From: Acidobacteriota bacterium
GTDB lineage: Bacteria; Acidobacteriota; Vicinamibacteria; Vicinamibacterales; UBA2999
Assembly (NCBI GenBank): GCA_016871195.1
Contig: VFZN01000015.1
Location: forward strand, 1 to 64,000
Length of the DNA: 64,000 nucleotides
Direction: 5' to 3'
The notes under the pieces were generated by a model. The model was not told where the DNA came from. It saw only the letters and a program-made list of their open reading frames with translations, and searched no databases. The translations under genes and the position numbers were made by a program. This document shows positions 1 through 7,146 of the stretch, in pieces. Positions within the stretch are counted from its first letter, which is position 1. The number at the start of each line of letters is the position of its first letter.

Positions 1-412
1 CGGCGCCGATGAAGCGTTTCCGATTGGCGGGCTCAAGGTGGTGCGGCAGAGCGACCACGATGTGGCCACGGTGATTGGCGCGGGCGTGACGCTGTTCGAG
101 GCGCTGAAGGCCTATGAGGCCCTGAAGGCCGAGGGCGTGCACATCCGCGTGATCGATCTCTATTCCATTCAGCCGATTGATGCGGCGTCGCTCGTGGCCG
201 CGGGCCTGGCGACGGGCCGGCGTCTGATCACGGTGGAAGACCACTATCTCGTTGGCGGCCTGGGCGATGCGGTCGCGCGTGCCGTGGCGTCGGCCGGGCT
301 GACGGTAACGCGGCTCGGGGTGACCGAGATTCCGCGCAGCGGCAAGCCCGACGAGTTGATCGATCACTATGGCATCTCGGCGCGGGCCATCGTGGCGGCG
401 GTCCGCCACTAG
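1..412 (+). CDS. Transketolase C-terminal region (5' end outside window)
   Basis: The reading frame is open from the left edge, so only the last 136 or so residues are present. They match the C-terminal domain of transketolase-like enzymes: a Rossmann-like segment starting VATVIGAGVTL, then VIDLYSIQPID and a VEDHYLVGGLGDAVA stretch, where such proteins contact the partner subunit. Full transketolases move two-carbon units between sugar phosphates using thiamine diphosphate; the cofactor-binding domains lie upstream and cannot be seen. It could equally be the beta-type half of a split transketolase or of a 2-oxoacid dehydrogenase E1. The stop TAG is at 410-412 and the following gene starts 111 bases later. 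Confidence 0.85.
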   Translation, partial: GADEAFPIGGLKVVRQSDHDVATVIGAGVTLFEALKAYEALKAEGVHIRVIDLYSIQPIDAASLVAAGLATGRRLITVEDHYLVGGLGDAVARAVASAGLTVTRLGVTEIPRSGKPDELIDHYGISARAIVAAVRH

Positions 413-523
413 CGCACAGGTCATGCGGCCCGGCGGCGCATGTCGCCCCGGGCCTGCGTGAGGCCGGGGCCGGCCGTGGCTCCGCTGGTCAGGGTTTCTG
501 CAACGAACGTCGAAGGAGCGGGC

Positions 524-3508
524 ATGCTGCGGGCGCGGGTGATGACAGTGGTGGTCGCGGCGCTGGTCGCAGTGCAGGCCGGCGGCGGGGCACAGGGTCC
601 GGTGAGCGGCGCGCAGGAGGCGGCGTGGTCGCCCGACGGGCGTCGGCTCGTGGTGTCGTTTCTCGATCGGCTGTGGGCGATGGACAGCGACGGGCGGCGC
701 GCGGCACCGCTGACGGCTGCTGACGGTGGCCAGGTGGAACGCGACCCGAGCTACGCGCCCGACGGACAGTGGCTGGCGTATGCGGTGCAGGCAGACGCGG
801 GCTTCGACATCATGGTGCTGCCGGTGGCCGGGGCGGCTGCGAGTGCCGGCTCCGGAGGGGGTGCTGCGCGGGCCGCACAGGCAGGCGCCGCGGTGCGGGT
901 GACGTCGATGCCAGGCGACGAGCGCTGGCCCAGCTTCACGCGAGACGGACGACTCGTGTTTGCGCATCGGCCGGCCCCTCCAGAGGGGCAGCGTGCGAGT
1001 GCCGCCAACGGATGGGATTTGTATGTCGTGGCGCGCGCCGCCGATGGCATGTGGCAGGCTCCGGTGGCGCTGACGCGCACGGCTGACAGCGAAACCTATC
1101 CGCGCGTCTCGCCCGACGGGAATCGCGTGGCGTTCATCTCTGAGCGCGCGTCTGAAGACGATGTGGATGTGTGGTGGATGCCGGTGCCGCCGGTGGTCGA
1201 CGAGACCACATCGAGGGCCGCACGGCAGACACGTGTCGTGCAGGCACGCGGTATCGAGTCGCATGTGAGCTGGGCGCCCGATGGGGGGCGCGTGGCCTAC
1301 TATGCCGTGCGCGATGGTGTCGGGTCGGTGTGGGTGGCGACGGTCGAGCCGCCGCGGGCCGAGGGTGAGGCGGTTCAGGAGCCGCGCCCGCGCCCGGTGG
1401 CGCCGCCGGTGCTGGTGTCACGCCGTGGAGGTGCACCGCAGTGGTCGCCCGATGGCAGCACGCTGCTGATGAGTGGCCTTCCCGATCCGCAGCCGGTGTA
1501 CAACGGCAATCCGCAGCGTAGCGATGCCGAGGCGGTGCCGCTGTTTGCCATGAACACGGCGTTTCAGCTGTGGCGCGTCCCTGCGCCGCGTCCCGTGCAT
1601 GAGCAGGGCGGCGAGCTAATACCGGCCATGGTGGCGACGCCGGCGATGTATGCGCGCACGTTCGATCGCGTGTGGCAGACGCTGCGCGATCTCTACTATT
1701 CTACCGGCGATGGCCTGCAAGCGTGGACACGCGCACGCGAGACCTATCGGACACGGGCCGGTGCGGCTCCGTCACTCGCGGCGTTTGAAGCCGTGGTCGA
1801 CGAGATGGTCGCCGAGCAGCCGCTGATCAAGCCCGTGGTGACGTCGAATGGCGGAATGGTGGTGTCGGGGCATCCCCTCGCGTCGGAGGCCGGACGCATC
1901 GCCTTCGAGAAGGGCGGCAACATCGTCGACGCGATGGTGGCTGTGTCGTTTGCACTCGGGGTCGTTGAGCCCGAGGCCTCGGGGGTGGGCGGTGATGGGG
2001 CCGCGGTGCTCTATCTGCAGGGCATGACACAGCCCACCGTCGTCGAATACAAGGACATGACTCCGTCGCATGCGACGCCAGACAACCCGGTCATCGTCAA
2101 GGACGGGCGCATCGTGGCGGATGGCCCCGCGGCCGCGAACATTCCTGGTGTCGTGGCCGGGCTCGAGCATCTGTATCGGCACTATGGCAGCGGCAAGGTG
2201 GCGTGGGCCGATCTGGTCGCGCCGGCGATCAGGCTCGCTGATGAAGGTTTCATCCTGGATGAGTCGCTGCCGAGTTCCATTGCCGAGGGGCGACGCTATC
2301 TCGAAAAGTGGCCCGAGGCTGCGAAGATCTATCTGCCGAACGGCAAGGTGCCGCAGCCGGGCGAGCGGTTCTTCAACAAGGACTATGCGAAGACGCTGCG
2401 AACCATTCAGCGCGGTGGCGCCGATGCGTTCTATCGCGGTGAAATTGCACGGGCGATTGCCGCCGACATGGCCGAGCAGGGCGGCATCATGACGTATGCC
2501 GACCTGGCGCAGTATCGGGCGATCGAGCGGCAGCCGATACGCGGGCGCTATCGTGGGCACACCTTGTATGCCGGCGGACCGCCAGTGTCGACCGGCATCC
2601 AGCTGTTCGAGTCGCTGCATGTGCTCGAGCAGTTCACGCCGCGCGTGGGGGCGCGGGCCACGACCGATGCTGACTATTTTCACTACCTGATTGAATCGTG
2701 GAAGGTGCGGGATGCGCTGCGGCGCGTGGCGGATCCCGAACGATGGCCGGTCGAGTACGCCGAGCACCTCACACCCGAGCACGCGCGTGCGCTGTTTGAG
2801 AAGATCGACCCGGTGCGCGCGTCGACATGGCCGCGGCAGAGTGCGGACGAGCCGGTGGGGGCCATCCCTTCTGCGCCCACGGTGATTCCCCGCCTGGGCA
2901 CGGGCACCACGTCGTTTGCCGTGGCTGATGCCGAGGGCAACATGATTGCGGTCACGCAGACGCTCAGCACGTGGGGCGGCAACTTCTATGTGTCGAAGGG
3001 GCTGGGCTTCCTCTACAACAACCACCTGCGCTCGAACCGCCTGACGCCCGGGGCCTATGGCAGCCTGCAGCCGCTGCAGCGCGCGAGCACGGCCAGTGTG
3101 CCGACGCTGGTGTTCGAACGGCGCGCCGACGGACGCGAGGTGCCGACGCTGGCGGTGGGGTGTGCGGGCAATGCGTGGATTCCGGTGTCGGTCTACGGCA
3201 TCATCACCGGTGTCATCGACGGCGGGCTCGGCGCACAGCGTGCGATCGAGGCGGCGCGCTTCCTGCCCGGCCGCGACCCGGCTGATCCGAAAGACGAAGG
3301 CGAACGCGTGGAAATTGAAGATCGGTTTCCGCGGCCCCTGCTCGATGCGCTGACGACGCGCGGGCATCTCTTCCAGAAAATCGGGCGCAAGGGCGAAGTG
3401 CGCTATGGCTATGCGGCGGCGATCACCGTCGATGTCGATCGGGGCATCGTCGAAGGCGGAGCCGAGCCGCGGCGGTCGCATGCGGCCGTGGCGGCACCGC
3501 GGTGGTGA
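524..3508 (+). CDS. Exported TolB/tricorn-like propeller fused to a divergent gamma-glutamyltranspeptidase domain
   Basis: I chose the ATG at 524 (994 aa) because GGAG lies just upstream and a signal-like hydrophobic segment follows; the frame is open from 440. Residues about 20-350 carry at least five SPDG-type propeller repeats (WSPDGRR, YAPDGQWLAY, VSPDGNRVAF, WAPDGGRVAY, WSPDGSTLL). Residues 376-436 resemble the small helical domain that follows the propeller in tricorn-type S41 proteases. From about residue 438 a gamma-glutamyltranspeptidase fold begins (HPLASEAG, KGGNIVDAMVAVSFALG). The autoprocessing and nucleophile threonine is probably T795 in GTGTTSFAVAD, so an Ntn hydrolase is likely. 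The residues that hold glutamate in E. coli GGT look changed (K for R114, H for Q430, S for D433, AGN for PGG), so gamma-glutamyl specificity is doubtful. Probably periplasmic. Confidence 0.82.
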   Translation: MLRARVMTVVVAALVAVQAGGGAQGPVSGAQEAAWSPDGRRLVVSFLDRLWAMDSDGRRAAPLTAADGGQVERDPSYAPDGQWLAYAVQADAGFDIMVLPVAGAAASAGSGGGAARAAQAGAAVRVTSMPGDERWPSFTRDGRLVFAHRPAPPEGQRASAANGWDLYVVARAADGMWQAPVALTRTADSETYPRVSPDGNRVAFISERASEDDVDVWWMPVPPVVDETTSRAARQTRVVQARGIESHVSWAPDGGRVAYYAVRDGVGSVWVATVEPPRAEGEAVQEPRPRPVAPPVLVSRRGGAPQWSPDGSTLLMSGLPDPQPVYNGNPQRSDAEAVPLFAMNTAFQLWRVPAPRPVHEQGGELIPAMVATPAMYARTFDRVWQTLRDLYYSTGDGLQAWTRARETYRTRAGAAPSLAAFEAVVDEMVAEQPLIKPVVTSNGGMVVSGHPLASEAGRIAFEKGGNIVDAMVAVSFALGVVEPEASGVGGDGAAVLYLQGMTQPTVVEYKDMTPSHATPDNPVIVKDGRIVADGPAAANIPGVVAGLEHLYRHYGSGKVAWADLVAPAIRLADEGFILDESLPSSIAEGRRYLEKWPEAAKIYLPNGKVPQPGERFFNKDYAKTLRTIQRGGADAFYRGEIARAIAADMAEQGGIMTYADLAQYRAIERQPIRGRYRGHTLYAGGPPVSTGIQLFESLHVLEQFTPRVGARATTDADYFHYLIESWKVRDALRRVADPERWPVEYAEHLTPEHARALFEKIDPVRASTWPRQSADEPVGAIPSAPTVIPRLGTGTTSFAVADAEGNMIAVTQTLSTWGGNFYVSKGLGFLYNNHLRSNRLTPGAYGSLQPLQRASTASVPTLVFERRADGREVPTLAVGCAGNAWIPVSVYGIITGVIDGGLGAQRAIEAARFLPGRDPADPKDEGERVEIEDRFPRPLLDALTTRGHLFQKIGRKGEVRYGYAAAITVDVDRGIVEGGAEPRRSHAAVAAPRW

Positions 3509-3593
3509 CGGAGGCGCGCGTGGGCGTGCGGCGGGGCGTGCGGATCGCGGGTGTGGATGCGCGCGGATGTGCGCGGATGAAAGGACGTGAGTA

Positions 3594-4061
3594 ATGGCAC
3601 GGATCGAAGTGGGCAAGAAGGCGCCGGCGTTTTCGCTGAAGGATCAGCACGGCACCGTACACAAGCTGTCGGCCTATGCCGGGCGTCCGGTGGTGCTGTA
3701 TTTCTATCCGAAGGACGACACGAGCGGCTGCACCAAGGAAGCGTGTGCGTTCGAGGAGAGCCTGCCCGACTTCGGGAAGAGCGAGGCGGTGGTGCTGGGC
3801 GTGTCGATTCTGGACGAGGCCAGCAAGGCGAAGTTTGCGAAGAAGTATGGCCTCACGTTTCCCCTGCTGGCCGATGCCGACCATGCGGTCTGCGAGAAGT
3901 ACGGCGTGTGGGTCGAGAAGTCGATGTATGGCCGGAAGTACATGGGCATTGCGCGCGTGACCTACCTCATCGGTGGCGACGGCAAGGTCGCGCGTCGCTG
4001 GGACGATGTGAAGGTGGAGGGGCACGCGGACGAGGTGCTGGCGGCGGTGCGTGCGATCTGA
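3594..4061 (+). CDS. bcp: Thioredoxin-dependent thiol peroxidase (Bcp/PrxQ)
   Basis: A 155-residue peroxiredoxin of the Bcp/PrxQ family, which reduces hydrogen peroxide and organic hydroperoxides in the cytoplasm at the expense of thioredoxin. The active-site segment YPKDDTSGCTKEAC shows the peroxidatic cysteine C46 and, five residues later, the resolving cysteine C51 typical of PrxQ. Length and the N-terminal VGKKAPAFSL match the family. The start ATG follows the purine-rich AAAGGACGTGAGTA. The next gene begins inside its 3' end (GTG at 4051, 11-base overlap), so the two are probably co-translated, linking peroxide defence with the odd metal-transport protein downstream. Confidence 0.95.
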   Translation: MARIEVGKKAPAFSLKDQHGTVHKLSAYAGRPVVLYFYPKDDTSGCTKEACAFEESLPDFGKSEAVVLGVSILDEASKAKFAKKYGLTFPLLADADHAVCEKYGVWVEKSMYGRKYMGIARVTYLIGGDGKVARRWDDVKVEGHADEVLAAVRAI

Positions 4062-5298
4062 ACTGCGCCTGCACGTGCAGGGCATGGACTGCGCGGACGA
4101 AGCCGCGCTGATTCGTCATGTGCTGCAGGTGCCCGGCATTCTCGACCTCAACTTTGACCTGGTCGGCCGTCGGGTCGACGTGCAGTTTGATGCATCGATC
4201 ACTTCGGCCGACACGATTCTCGGAAAAGTGCAGGGCACCGGGCTCGGCGCGCATTCGCATGCGCCGGGCGAGCATGTGCATGACGACCACGGCGTGCCGT
4301 CGGGCGCATCGCACGGGCTGACGCTGCGCTTCATCGTGGCCAGTGCGGTGCTGATGCTGGCGGGCTGGGCGGTGGAGGCTGCGACGGCCGATACGTGGAC
4401 CGAGGCGCTCATTGGCCACGCGCACACTGATGTGACGGGCGGCGTGCCAGCGGCAGCGGTTGCGGGTCAGGATCGATGGGCGCTGGCCGCGACGGGTGCG
4501 TATGGCCTCGCGATGCTGTCGGGGCTTGTGCCCGTGCTGCCGCGGGCGCTGGCGGCATTGCGGCATCAGCGGCTCGACATGCACGTGCTGGTGTGTGTGT
4601 CAGCGGTGGGTGCGGCGGTGGTGGGGCAATGGGCCGAGGGCGCATCGGTGGCGACGCTCTTTGGCGTGGCGCACCTGATGGAAGCGTGGAGCATCGAGCA
4701 TGCGCGCGTCGCCGTCAGCCGCGCGGTGGGACATGAGCCCGGGTGGGACGGCGGTGCGGGCGAGGCCGTGGCCGGGCGCGTCGAGCGTTACATCGAGCGC
4801 TTTGCGAGCGTTTACACGCCGGTCGTCACGGGGCTCGCGGTCGTCGTGGCCGTGGGGCCGCCGCTCATGGATGGTGCGTGGACGGTGTGGTTCTATCGCG
4901 CACTGATCTTCCTGGTGCTGGCGTGTCCGTGTGCGCTGGTGATTTCGACGCCGGTGACGGTCGTGGCGGCGGTGACTTCGGCGGTGGGGCGGGGCGTGCT
5001 CTTCCGTGGTGGCCTCGCTCTCGAGCGCGCGGCCGATGATGCGGCGTCGGCGATTGCGCGGGGCGATGTGGTACTGACGCAGCACGCGCGCGAGGATGCG
5101 CCGGTGTTTGCGGGTGCGCATGCGCGGCGGGCGCTGGGTGTGATTCGGCAGAATGTGGCGCTGGCGATGCTGACGAAGCTGGCGTTTCTGGTGTCGGCAG
5201 TGCTGGGCGCGGCGCCGTTGTGGCTGGCGATGGTGGCCGACACGGGGGCGACGGTGGCGGTGACGCTGAACAGCCTGCGGCTGCTGCGCGCGCGGTGA
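4051..5298 (+). CDS. P1B-type heavy-metal ATPase-like protein lacking the actuator and catalytic domains
   Basis: The protein (415 aa) is clearly derived from a heavy-metal P1B ATPase but is about half normal length. It has an N-terminal HMA domain with GMDCADE (C14), a His-rich linker (HSHAPGEHVHDDHG), and four predicted membrane segments up to VATLFGVAHLMEAWS. It then runs directly into RYIERFASVYTPVV, which normally follows the actuator domain. The metal-binding CPC motif (C292-P293-C294) is intact. After GRGVLFRGGLALERA the sequence jumps to ARGDVVLTQ...VIRQNVALAML, which normally follows GDGxND. So the TGE actuator loop, the DKTGT phosphorylation domain and the nucleotide-binding domain are all missing, with no frameshift or stop. 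It cannot hydrolyse ATP; it may be a metal-binding membrane scaffold, channel or sensor. The GTG start overlaps bcp. Confidence 0.85.
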   Translation: MRSELRLHVQGMDCADEAALIRHVLQVPGILDLNFDLVGRRVDVQFDASITSADTILGKVQGTGLGAHSHAPGEHVHDDHGVPSGASHGLTLRFIVASAVLMLAGWAVEAATADTWTEALIGHAHTDVTGGVPAAAVAGQDRWALAATGAYGLAMLSGLVPVLPRALAALRHQRLDMHVLVCVSAVGAAVVGQWAEGASVATLFGVAHLMEAWSIEHARVAVSRAVGHEPGWDGGAGEAVAGRVERYIERFASVYTPVVTGLAVVVAVGPPLMDGAWTVWFYRALIFLVLACPCALVISTPVTVVAAVTSAVGRGVLFRGGLALERAADDAASAIARGDVVLTQHAREDAPVFAGAHARRALGVIRQNVALAMLTKLAFLVSAVLGAAPLWLAMVADTGATVAVTLNSLRLLRAR

Positions 5299-5502
5299 AA
5301 TGTTCCTGAACAACTGAGCCGGCGCGGGTGCGCGGGGCGGGTGGGGCGTGGGAGCGTGCGCGCCTCGGGCGCAGCGTGGGAGTGCCTGCGCGCTTCGGGG
5401 TGAGTCGCAGCCGGCGGGCGCCTTTGTGTGTGCGCGCGGTGCGGAGTGGCCTTCCCGTCCGTGCATCTCCCTCGCGAGAGGTGCCCGTGTCGAGCATTGT
5501 GC

Positions 5503-5542
5503 GGCCCTGTGTGGCCGTGTCTGGCCCTGTCTGGCCTTGTGC
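5503..5542. repeat. Four tandem copies of a 10-base unit
   Basis: Four consecutive imperfect copies: GGCCCTGTGT, GGCCGTGTCT, GGCCCTGTCT, GGCCTTGTGC. The unit resembles GGCCNTGTST. It directly precedes a GC-rich hairpin, in the gap between two convergent genes. No function is apparent. Confidence 0.85.
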
Positions 5543-5561
5543 CGCCCGGCGGTCGGGCGGC
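5541..5561 (+). terminator. Possible rho-independent terminator
   Basis: GCCGCCCG and CGGGCGGC form an 8-bp perfect stem around a 5-base loop, followed a few bases later by a weak T-rich stretch (GTTTCTTCC). Its place between convergent genes fits a terminator for the upstream plus-strand gene, but the T tract is poor. Confidence 0.4.
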
Positions 5562-5628
5562 AGCGCCGTTTCTTCCTGAAGAGGTGCGCACCCCGCGTCA
5601 CGGGCGGGGCGCGACCTCGTGCTGGTGG

Positions 5629-6255
5629 TTACTGCTGCGGCGGCGGGGGCGGCGTGGCGCGCCGTTCGCGACGCTTGCCGGCCCGTTCGCGCATCTGCTG
5701 GGCGCGCTGCTGCATGCGGGCCTGACGCTGCGCACGCATCTGCGTCAGCTGGGCCTGCTGTTCACCCGTCAGCACCGACAGGGCCTCGTGATAGACGCGC
5801 GAGCGCAGCACGGCGGCATCGGCTTCCACCACCGCGAGATCGGCGGCGGCCTGACGGACCGCCGGTTCATTGAGGGCCGTGCCGGTGACGGCGGCGTCGA
5901 GCGCCTGGCGCGCCACGTGCACACGCTGGCCGGTGGTCTGGGCTTCGGCCTGACGGGCCTGGGCGATGCCGCGCAGCTGTTCCTTCTGGGCGTCGCTCAG
6001 ATTGAGGGCGCGGGCTTCGCGCAGGAACTCACCGAGCGGGCCACCAGGACCTCCGGGGCCTATCGAGCCGCGGGGACCGCCGCGGCGCATCTGACCGCGC
6101 GGACCCATCTGGGCGCGGGCACCGGGGCCGCCCTGGACGGGCGTGGCGCGACGCACGGCCGGTGCATCCTGAGCAGACAGCGTCGCGGGCACGGTGGCCG
6201 CGGCGGCAGCGGTGAGAAAAGCAAAGACGAGAGCAGAACGAGTGACTGTGTGCAT
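5629..6255 (-). CDS. Spy/CpxP/ZraP-like periplasmic LTXXQ protein
   Basis: A 208-residue exported protein. The signal peptide (MHTVTRSALVFAFLTAAAAA, ending near LSAQ) fixes the start at the ATG at 6255; upstream extension of the frame only overlaps the divergent regulator. After a Gly/Pro/Arg-rich linker (GPRG, GGPRG, GPGGPGG) comes an all-helical region with two LTXXQ-type motifs (LNLSDAQKEQL, LTGEQQAQL), the signature of the Spy/CpxP/ZraP family of periplasmic chaperones or metal-binding stress proteins. The tail is very basic and ends in PPPPPQQ. It is divergent from a response regulator/histidine kinase pair, the same partnership as CpxP with CpxAR and ZraP with ZraSR, so it is probably both target and feedback modulator of that system. 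Which stress is sensed is unknown. Confidence 0.85.
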   Translation of the reverse strand: MHTVTRSALVFAFLTAAAAATVPATLSAQDAPAVRRATPVQGGPGARAQMGPRGQMRRGGPRGSIGPGGPGGPLGEFLREARALNLSDAQKEQLRGIAQARQAEAQTTGQRVHVARQALDAAVTGTALNEPAVRQAAADLAVVEADAAVLRSRVYHEALSVLTGEQQAQLTQMRAQRQARMQQRAQQMRERAGKRRERRATPPPPPQQ

Positions 6256-6420
6256 GTGACGCTCCGTGGAAAAGGTTACTACCTGCTGATACGGAGCGGG
6301 TGTGGCATGTGCATGGCGGTCGTGTGATAAAACTGTGGCAGCGCGGTTCACGTTCATGAGGGCAGCGCCGTATGTGGTACTACAGAGGCGACGCCCAGCC
6401 GCCGCTGCCCTCGAGACCTC
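6256..6420. promoter_or_regulatory. Divergent promoter region between LTXXQ gene and two-component operon
   Basis: 165 bases separate the two divergent starts and must hold both promoters. By analogy with cpxP/cpxRA, a binding site for the adjacent OmpR-type regulator is expected here; I could not pick out a convincing direct repeat by eye. Confidence 0.45.
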
Positions 6421-7146
6421 ATGCCGCACGCCCTCATCGTTGAAGACGACCCGAACATCCGCACCCTGCTCGAACTGCATCTGCGCCTCGAAGGCCTCGA
6501 GTTCACATCGGTGGCCGATGGCCATGCGGCCCTCACTGCGCTCGGGCAGACGCGCTTCGATCTGGTGCTGCTCGATCTGATGCTGCCCGGCGTCGACGGC
6601 ATCAGCGTGTGCCGGGCCATGCGGCGCGGCGGGCCGAACGCCGACACGCCCGTGCTGATGCTGACGGCGCGGCGCGAGGAAAGCGACAAGGTGCTCGGGC
6701 TGGAAAGTGGCGCCGATGATTACCTGGCCAAGCCGTTTGGCCTGCGCGAGCTGGTCGCGCGCGTGCGGGCACTGCTGCGCCGGCCGCGGCTGACCGCCGC
6801 GTCGGGATTCGAGCGCGGGCCCGGGCAGGTATCGGCGAGCGAGCGTCCCGTGGCCGTGCACGGACTCGAGATCGATCCGGCGCGACGGCGCGTGCGCGTC
6901 AGGGGCGCCGAGGTCGACCTCACCGCACAGGAATTCCGCCTGCTGCATCTGCTGGCCTCGCATACCGGCATCGTCTTCAGCCGCGAAGCGCTGCTGGCGC
7001 GGGTGTGGCCCGACCAGACGTATGTGACGTCGCGCTCGGTCGACACCCTCGTCAAGCGCCTGCGTCGGCGCATCGAAGCATCGCCCAACGAGCCGCAGGT
7101 GATTCTCACCGTGTGGGGCAGCGGGTATAAGTGTGCCGATGTCTGA
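6421..7146 (+). CDS. OmpR-family response regulator
   Basis: A 241-residue two-component response regulator. The receiver domain (residues 1-115) has the acidic pair D9/D10, the phosphoacceptor D52 in LVLLDLMLPG, and K104 in LAKPF. A linker leads to a winged-helix DNA-binding domain (about 143-240) with TAQEFRLLHLLASHTG and RSVDTLVKRLRRRIE, ending WGSGYKC as in OmpR/PhoB proteins. Its stop overlaps the start of the histidine kinase by 8 bases, so the pair is translationally coupled. The likely target is the divergent LTXXQ gene and its own operon. Confidence 0.95.
   Translation: MPHALIVEDDPNIRTLLELHLRLEGLEFTSVADGHAALTALGQTRFDLVLLDLMLPGVDGISVCRAMRRGGPNADTPVLMLTARREESDKVLGLESGADDYLAKPFGLRELVARVRALLRRPRLTAASGFERGPGQVSASERPVAVHGLEIDPARRRVRVRGAEVDLTAQEFRLLHLLASHTGIVFSREALLARVWPDQTYVTSRSVDTLVKRLRRRIEASPNEPQVILTVWGSGYKCADV

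Larger units (their letters stand above)
5299..5628. other. 330-base intergenic region between convergent genes
   Basis: No convincing gene is present; the open frames here are high-GC by-products with low-complexity Arg/Ala/Cys composition. It holds a four-copy 10-base tandem repeat (5503-5542) and a GC-rich hairpin (5541-5561), described separately. Confidence 0.6.

Noticed and set aside
1772-3616. Long minus-strand open frame (about 600 codons) opposite the propeller/GGT gene
   Set aside because: Arg/Ala/His-rich translation without domains or motifs; a by-product of high GC opposite a well-supported gene.
6256-6963. N-terminal extension of the LTXXQ protein to 444 residues
   Set aside because: The extra part is antisense to the response regulator, and the signal peptide at 6255 sets the start.
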